Positions 7,787 to 12,019 of a stretch of DNA of 12,019 nt are shown one piece after another; the first letter of the stretch is position 1, and each line of letters starts with the position of its first letter. Both the position numbers and the translations under genes were made by a program. The stretch covers positions 1 through 12,019 of the forward strand of contig WKLE02000406.1 of NCBI GenBank assembly GCA_014885115.2, read 5' to 3'. The notes beneath the pieces were generated by a model that saw nothing but the letters and a program-made list of their open reading frames with translations, ran no database searches and had not been told where the DNA came from. Source of the DNA: Asterionellopsis glacialis (lineage: Eukaryota > Bacillariophyta > Plagiogrammaphyceae > Rhaphoneidales > Asterionellopsidaceae).

Positions 7787-9613
7787 ATGGTAATCGCCAC
7801 GGCAACGACAACTACCGAGAGCCATCAAAATGTTTCTTGTCCACTTCACATTTTAAATTATCTTGAAACTATCGTAGGAAGTGAAGCATTGAATGATTTG
7901 AAGGTGAAAGAAATCAAATCGGCACAGCAGCAAGTTTTTGTCATTGCTCTCTCCAATTCTGTTCTCCTTTCGTCTCCATCAAGCCGTCGTAATGACATAC
8001 CTGATTTCAAAAGCACTGTTGCTGTTCAAGACAACGATGATGTCACTAGAAAAAAACAATGCATGTGGCATGAAGCTTTGAAATTGGGCCGGGCACGATT
8101 AGTTATTCGAATATGGAAAGGTTCAGCTAGATGGTGGAATCTACATCAAAATGAACAATTTCTCCATCCTCATTCTGACCATCCCCATGGAGATAGTCGT
8201 AGTAGCAGCAATGACAATGGAGTAGTACGGCTTGCAAGAGCTGAAGTAGCTGGGTATCGAATAGCCAAACAAGCACTTGATAATACAAAAGTCCCAAACG
8301 AGGTACAAATACCTCAAGTACTTTATTTTTCTCTGGATGACAATGATAATAAAAACTACAAGGACAAGGACAACAGTCAAAATTCTTCAGTTGTACTAGA
8401 TAATGATGCTGTTGGCAGTTGTACTTGTCATCCATGGGCAATATTTTCCTATGTAGGTCCAGAAAGTCATTTTTTTGTTTCTGATTACAATGACGCTTTA
8501 GTTGCAAAAGATAAAGAAGAAAATAAAAATCATCGTGACTTTGCAAAAACTAACAATCATGACATTTTATCCACACTCCATAATACAACAAAAACAACAA
8601 CACGCCGTTTACCAACAAATGAATGGATAGAAGGAATGATTCAAGTCCGCCATGAATTTGGTTTTGATGAACCACATCCAAGATGGGGTCGAGTACCTGT
8701 AGACCAATGTCTTGATTATACGATACATTTATTGAAAAAAGTTATTTTACCAATGCATTATTATTTCTTCTCCTCGGCCTCCTTGAAAACAACAGCTCAA
8801 GATTGGAAGTATTTGGGAGTCGATAATGGGGTACCAAACAAGAACGGTGTTCATACGACGTGTAATACCAGAAGTAGCAATGATGATGATGATGATGGTG
8901 TGAGATCACGACAATATGGAGATATGCTACTCTTGCATAAAAATGCATACGATACAATGCAAAAGGCTTTGATGCAACAACAAAACAAAGTGCCAATAGA
9001 CGAAGGCAAATTAGAATGTATGGTGAAACTACTCCAAATGTGTATCGATACATTGACTCAGGAAGCCAAGGGTGTCGGTCTTGTGAAGAATGGTGTTGAT
9101 CAGGTGGAAAATTTCACTAGTATACCTCCAGTTTTGTGCCATATGGATTGTCAACCACAAAACTTAATATGCTTTCACTATTGTAATAATGAATATGGTG
9201 GTAAAGAAAAAGAATCCTTCTCCTCAAACGAAGAAGACCAACTTCCTCAAATATCGTCTATTTTAGATTGGGAAGAAGCCGCCTTTGCTGATCCACGATT
9301 TGAACTACTTCTTCTTTGTCGTAAGGTTTGTGCCAACAAAGAACAAGCTCAGACTGTATGGAAATTTTATAACGAACAAATCCAAAGTAATTTTCCAAAC
9401 TTCCCTACGTTGGGACCCATTGAACCATGGCTGAAATTAGAAACTGTTCACAGTATCACAACGTTACTGCTACAAAGTATGGATCTACTCGGAGGTGGAA
9501 GGAATCCATGGGAATCAAAACCGGATCTATATGACAAACTTGAACGAGAATTTCAAAGATTGGTTGCTTTAGGATGGGAGTTTTGCAGTGTTGTGAATTC
9601 AACCGGCATATAA
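7787..9613 (+). CDS. Aminoglycoside/choline-kinase-like phosphotransferase
   Basis: A single exon encodes 608 residues with the protein-kinase-like fold of the APH/choline-kinase superfamily, which transfers phosphate from ATP to small molecules. Visible elements in order: an N-lobe strand LVIRIWKG (about 104), a putative helix-C Glu in EVAGYRIA (about 153), a hinge-like WAIFSYVG (about 217), the catalytic loop HMDCQPQN (His452, Asp454, Asn459), and the metal-binding SILDWEEAAFADPRFEL with Asp494, the usual DW(E) form in APH enzymes. The protein is roughly twice the usual 260-350 residues, partly because of low-complexity insertions: Asn/Asp/Lys-rich near 185-200, NDDDDDG near 365-370, and Glu/Ser-rich between the catalytic loop and the metal-binding motif. 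An in-frame TAA lies just one codon upstream of the ATG, so the start is well fixed. No signal peptide or membrane segment is evident. The substrate cannot be told; antibiotic resistance should not be inferred. Confidence 0.82.
   Translation: MVIATATTTTESHQNVSCPLHILNYLETIVGSEALNDLKVKEIKSAQQQVFVIALSNSVLLSSPSSRRNDIPDFKSTVAVQDNDDVTRKKQCMWHEALKLGRARLVIRIWKGSARWWNLHQNEQFLHPHSDHPHGDSRSSSNDNGVVRLARAEVAGYRIAKQALDNTKVPNEVQIPQVLYFSLDDNDNKNYKDKDNSQNSSVVLDNDAVGSCTCHPWAIFSYVGPESHFFVSDYNDALVAKDKEENKNHRDFAKTNNHDILSTLHNTTKTTTRRLPTNEWIEGMIQVRHEFGFDEPHPRWGRVPVDQCLDYTIHLLKKVILPMHYYFFSSASLKTTAQDWKYLGVDNGVPNKNGVHTTCNTRSSNDDDDDGVRSRQYGDMLLLHKNAYDTMQKALMQQQNKVPIDEGKLECMVKLLQMCIDTLTQEAKGVGLVKNGVDQVENFTSIPPVLCHMDCQPQNLICFHYCNNEYGGKEKESFSSNEEDQLPQISSILDWEEAAFADPRFELLLLCRKVCANKEQAQTVWKFYNEQIQSNFPNFPTLGPIEPWLKLETVHSITTLLLQSMDLLGGGRNPWESKPDLYDKLEREFQRLVALGWEFCSVVNSTGI
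8879..8897 (+). repeat. GAT trinucleotide microsatellite in the phosphotransferase gene
   Basis: A short run of GAT triplets encodes five Asp in a row (NDDDDDG) in an insertion of the phosphotransferase. It is in frame, so gain or loss of units would only change loop length. Confidence 0.7.
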
Positions 9614-9734
9614 ATTAAACCAAGCAAATAATACAATATAAAATGACTTCAAATACTATCGTAGACCTCCTTCTTGGTTCAAATAAACTTTAAACTAGCC
9701 CTTTCACCACAACTATGTTTTTTTTAAAAAAGAT
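9614..9734. other. Short convergent intergenic region
   Basis: Only 121 bases separate the stop codons of the phosphotransferase (plus) and the kinase (minus), so their 3' untranslated regions probably overlap. An AATAAA hexamer at 9682-9687 on the plus strand is a plausible end signal for the phosphotransferase transcript. The segment is AT-rich and shows nothing else. Confidence 0.5.
9682..9687 (+). promoter_or_regulatory. Candidate polyadenylation signal AATAAA
   Basis: A canonical hexamer lies 68 bases after the phosphotransferase stop codon. In an AT-rich segment this could be chance. Confidence 0.3.
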
Positions 9735-11820
9735 TTATATGCCCGTCTTTGCAAATAACGATGGATGCTCTTTTTTTGCTTCTTTGAGAGCAGTCAACAT
9801 AATGTCAGCAATGAATCTTGCTGAAGGACGTTTGTCTGGGTCCGTTTCGAAACACAAACGCATAGCTTTCTTGAAAGCTACATGTATCGGATTTTTGCTC
9901 TTTAAGTAAAAGTCATATAGACCTGGTGGGATACCCTCCGTCACCTCTTCCCGTATTTTTTTTTTTCTTGCGCTACCTTTCATTTTCCCTCTTGGAGAGT
10001 GAGTTGTTAAAACATGATATAACAGGTTCCCCAGTGCATACACATCAACCTTTTCGTTGACGTACAGAACTTCATCCTCCTTTGGTAATTGAACTTCTTC
10101 TGGTGAACGCCACCATGGATCATGGAAACGACTGGGGAATCCACAAGTTTGATTCGTTTTTGGATTCCAGGTTAAAAATTCAGCTACGTTGAAATCATTC
10201 AATTTAGGTTTCCCACCCTTTACGATAGCAACGTTGCGAGGATTTAAATCATAATGCGCCATGCTAGGCGTGGAATTCAGACCATCTACTTCATGGACGT
10301 GAGCTACACCAATTGCTAAACTCGCTGCAACTTGTAACTTTAAAACATCTACTTGAGCCATAGTATCCTTCCCACGCAATTGCTTATCAAACTGTTCAAG
10401 ATTGGTAATATCCTTGGTACCAAAATCAGCCAGTTCATTGATAGCACTTTGACCACAGTACCCGTATATATCCATTACAAAGGGCGAAGCAGTCAATCGC
10501 TCCATAGCAACAGCATCTCGACGATGTAGTTCATAATACTCTGTATAAAATTCTCGTTCGAAACTGTAAAATTTAATTTTGTGCATTTGGATAACCAAAA
10601 TGGTATAATGGTATAAAAACAAAATTTAAGGAACAAAAATTCAAGAATAAGATAAAAGTTGTATTCATGTGATATCATTTGAAAGTGATGTTTATGGCTT
10701 ACCGCAAAGTTTTGATAACTGCACTATCTCCTGTAGCACCGTCATCTAATCTCCATGTGTGTCGAAACCAACCACTTCCAAGAATTGTTAGCAAGTCTTC
10801 AAATGAAACATCTTTCCTGTGACGATGCTTTCCAACATGTTGTCCCGCAGATCTTAAGTCAAGTTGATGGATATCATTGCAGTTTGGAAAACTCTTGGTT
10901 TGCCATTCACTCATTGGAACACATTTACCTTCTTCATCGTCGTCTTTGCTATTTTCATATCTTTCATAATAATTATCCTGTGGGACAGCCTCTTCACCGG
11001 GTGGTGCATGTAACATTAAATCATCTTCAAGTGGTTTATAATTTGGTGTAAACGAGGCGCCATTATCTTGATAAAAAATAACTCGAGGATAATGCTCAGA
11101 TGATGATTTGACCATGGGTTGTTTTTCTGATTTTCCTTGATAATCTATATTTTGTTTTGTTCGAAATGATGATGATTTTCTTCTTTTTTCGTCGGTTTGG
11201 TTTACTGACATAACCGAATCATGAGTTATTCTTGTATCTTCATACATTATGGTTGTTCCTGTCGTTGTCGTCTCATTATTTGATGTATTTCCATTTATTA
11301 CTAAAACCGTAAATGATACACTTCCCCATAATGATACCAATATTAGCACTGCCAAGAATTTTCCAAAATGCTGCCGTGCGCCTATCCACTTTTTAGAAGA
11401 TAAAAATTTATTTTTCTTCTTCTTTATTGGTGACAATGGTAGTGGTGATGAAGGACATAACGATAGACTTGTAATGTTGTCATATTCTTGAATATTTGAT
11501 GTTGATACAGATAATGATACCATCTTTTTTCGTTTACTATCTACAGATGAAGAGTCATTATCCGTAAAATGATCATTTCTTACTAATTTATGCGGTGTCA
11601 TACGATGCTGTAGACCATTGTTGTTATTATTATTACTAGAAGAGTATGTGTTTATTGGTGATAATGGTGTTACTACTTGTGGTGAACCGTCTTGCCAATT
11701 CTGATTATTGTTACCATTTCTACCACGCAAATTCTTTGGTGGGGTTTTCATTTCACTATGATCTCCAGAGGACGATAAAGGCTTTCTTCTTTGTTGTTGC
11801 TGTCTATCATTGAGTGACAT
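9735..11820 (-). CDS. Type II membrane-anchored protein kinase, kinase domain predicted lumenal/extracellular (two exons)
   Basis: Exon 1 (to 10703) and exon 2 (10563-9735) join in frame. From the first ATG (11820) the product is 648 residues. A Ser/Asn/Gln-rich basic N-terminus ends in KKKKNKF and SSKKW, followed by one membrane segment (about 155-175, FLAVLILVSLWGSVSFTVLVI). The positive-inside rule puts the N-terminus in the cytosol and the kinase outside. Sequons follow at once (Asn178-Thr-Ser, Asn182-Glu-Thr), with another NQT further on. A Cys-containing linker (CVPMSEWQ and FPNCND) leads into the kinase: glycine loop GSGWFRH, VIK Lys370, catalytic loop HYDLNPRN (Asp478, Asn483), DFN (Asp496), SPEE in place of APE, DVYALG, and DPDKRPS. 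All key catalytic residues are present, but the usual loop Lys is Asn and the DFG Gly is Asn. The frame stays open upstream of 11820 to about 11916 with no ATG, so an earlier exon is possible. Substrate unknown. Confidence 0.85.
10564..10702 (-). other. Intron of the membrane kinase gene
   Basis: The donor GTAAGC starts at 10702 and the acceptor TTTTACAG ends at 10564, giving a 139 nt phase-2 intron. Splicing restores an Arg codon and joins VIKTLR to FEREFYTEY, which is the expected step from the ATP-binding Lys strand to helix C. Reading through would stop one codon after the donor. Confidence 0.9.
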
Positions 11821-12019
11821 ACCTTGTTGCGAATAAAGGTAAGGTTTTTCTCGAGAGGGCAAAGAATCGATTGATTCTTCCCCTAAATTTTGGCAACTTT
11901 CTTTAACCAAGAACCTCTAGTAGCAGAGGGATATAGGAATGTACAAAAGGACTCTTAAGAGGATTGAAACTCCAATGCACTCCCGCTTTATTGATGTGGG
12001 GTTCCCTTTTTGGGTTTCA
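11821..12019 (-). other. Possible 5' coding extension, intron acceptor and 5' flank of the kinase gene
   Basis: The kinase frame stays open from 11820 up to 11916 without an ATG, then meets TAG at 11919-11917. That TAG is also a good acceptor: it is preceded by a pyrimidine-rich stretch (CCTATATCCCTCTGCTACTAG overlaps it). If used, about 32 more codons precede Met at 11820 and the true start lies in an exon beyond this window. Otherwise this is 5' untranslated sequence. No ATG occurs on the minus strand between 11919 and 12019. Confidence 0.45.

Noticed and set aside
8127..9053. Minus-strand frames with His/Tyr-rich and hydrophobic stretches within the phosphotransferase gene
   Set aside because: Antisense reflections of Asp/Asn-rich coding sequence in the plus-strand gene, whose own frame shows clear catalytic motifs.
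7787..9613. Possible antibiotic-resistance gene or recent bacterial transfer
   Set aside because: The fold is shared by many eukaryotic phosphotransferases, and the low-complexity insertions match the style of the neighbouring eukaryotic genes. Nothing points to aminoglycosides as substrate.
11952..11961. 10-bp palindrome CTCTTAAGAG near the window end
   Set aside because: A 10-bp palindrome is expected by chance more than once in 12 kb, and no partner element is nearby.

Overview
This is a eukaryotic nuclear window, most likely from a diatom or a related stramenopile. That placement is inference from gene style and not from a marker gene. The genes carry few, short GT-AG introns (78 to 191 nt). 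Their proteins hold runs of Asn, Asp, Gln and Ser. One gene encodes a membrane-anchored kinase of a type that, from memory, is common in diatoms. There are no operons, bacterial-type ribosome sites, CRISPR arrays, transposons or recognisable RNA genes.

Layout: (1) 103-683, plus strand, two exons: V-type ATPase subunit G. (2) 684-1258: convergent intergenic space holding 3' ends. (3) 1259-7069, minus strand, two exons: a 1910-residue TPX2-like microtubule-associated protein. Its N-terminus is acidic, its middle is an extremely repetitive Glu/Ala/Arg/Leu helix encoded by a composite hexad/octad repeat, followed by a second 12-residue Ala/Glu/Lys repeat, and its C-terminal third is a basic region with repeated LTIPK / KPFRL-type TPX2 motifs. 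(4) 7070-7786: divergent intergenic region with several GTAC-cored palindromes. (5) 7787-9613, plus strand, one exon: an aminoglycoside/choline-kinase-like phosphotransferase enlarged by low-complexity insertions. (6) 9735 to about 11820, minus strand, two exons: a single-pass type II membrane protein with a protein kinase domain predicted to face the lumen or cell exterior. Its 5' end is uncertain and may continue beyond the window. (7) 11821-12019: possible upstream coding extension, then a probable intron or 5' flank.

The genes do not form an obvious pathway: they look like unrelated neighbours in alternating orientation (+, -, +, -). The most noteworthy items are the giant TPX2-like protein, whose long charged helix looks like a single-alpha-helix spacer attached to a spindle-type microtubule-binding region, and the predicted lumen-facing kinase with glycosylation sequons and paired cysteines.
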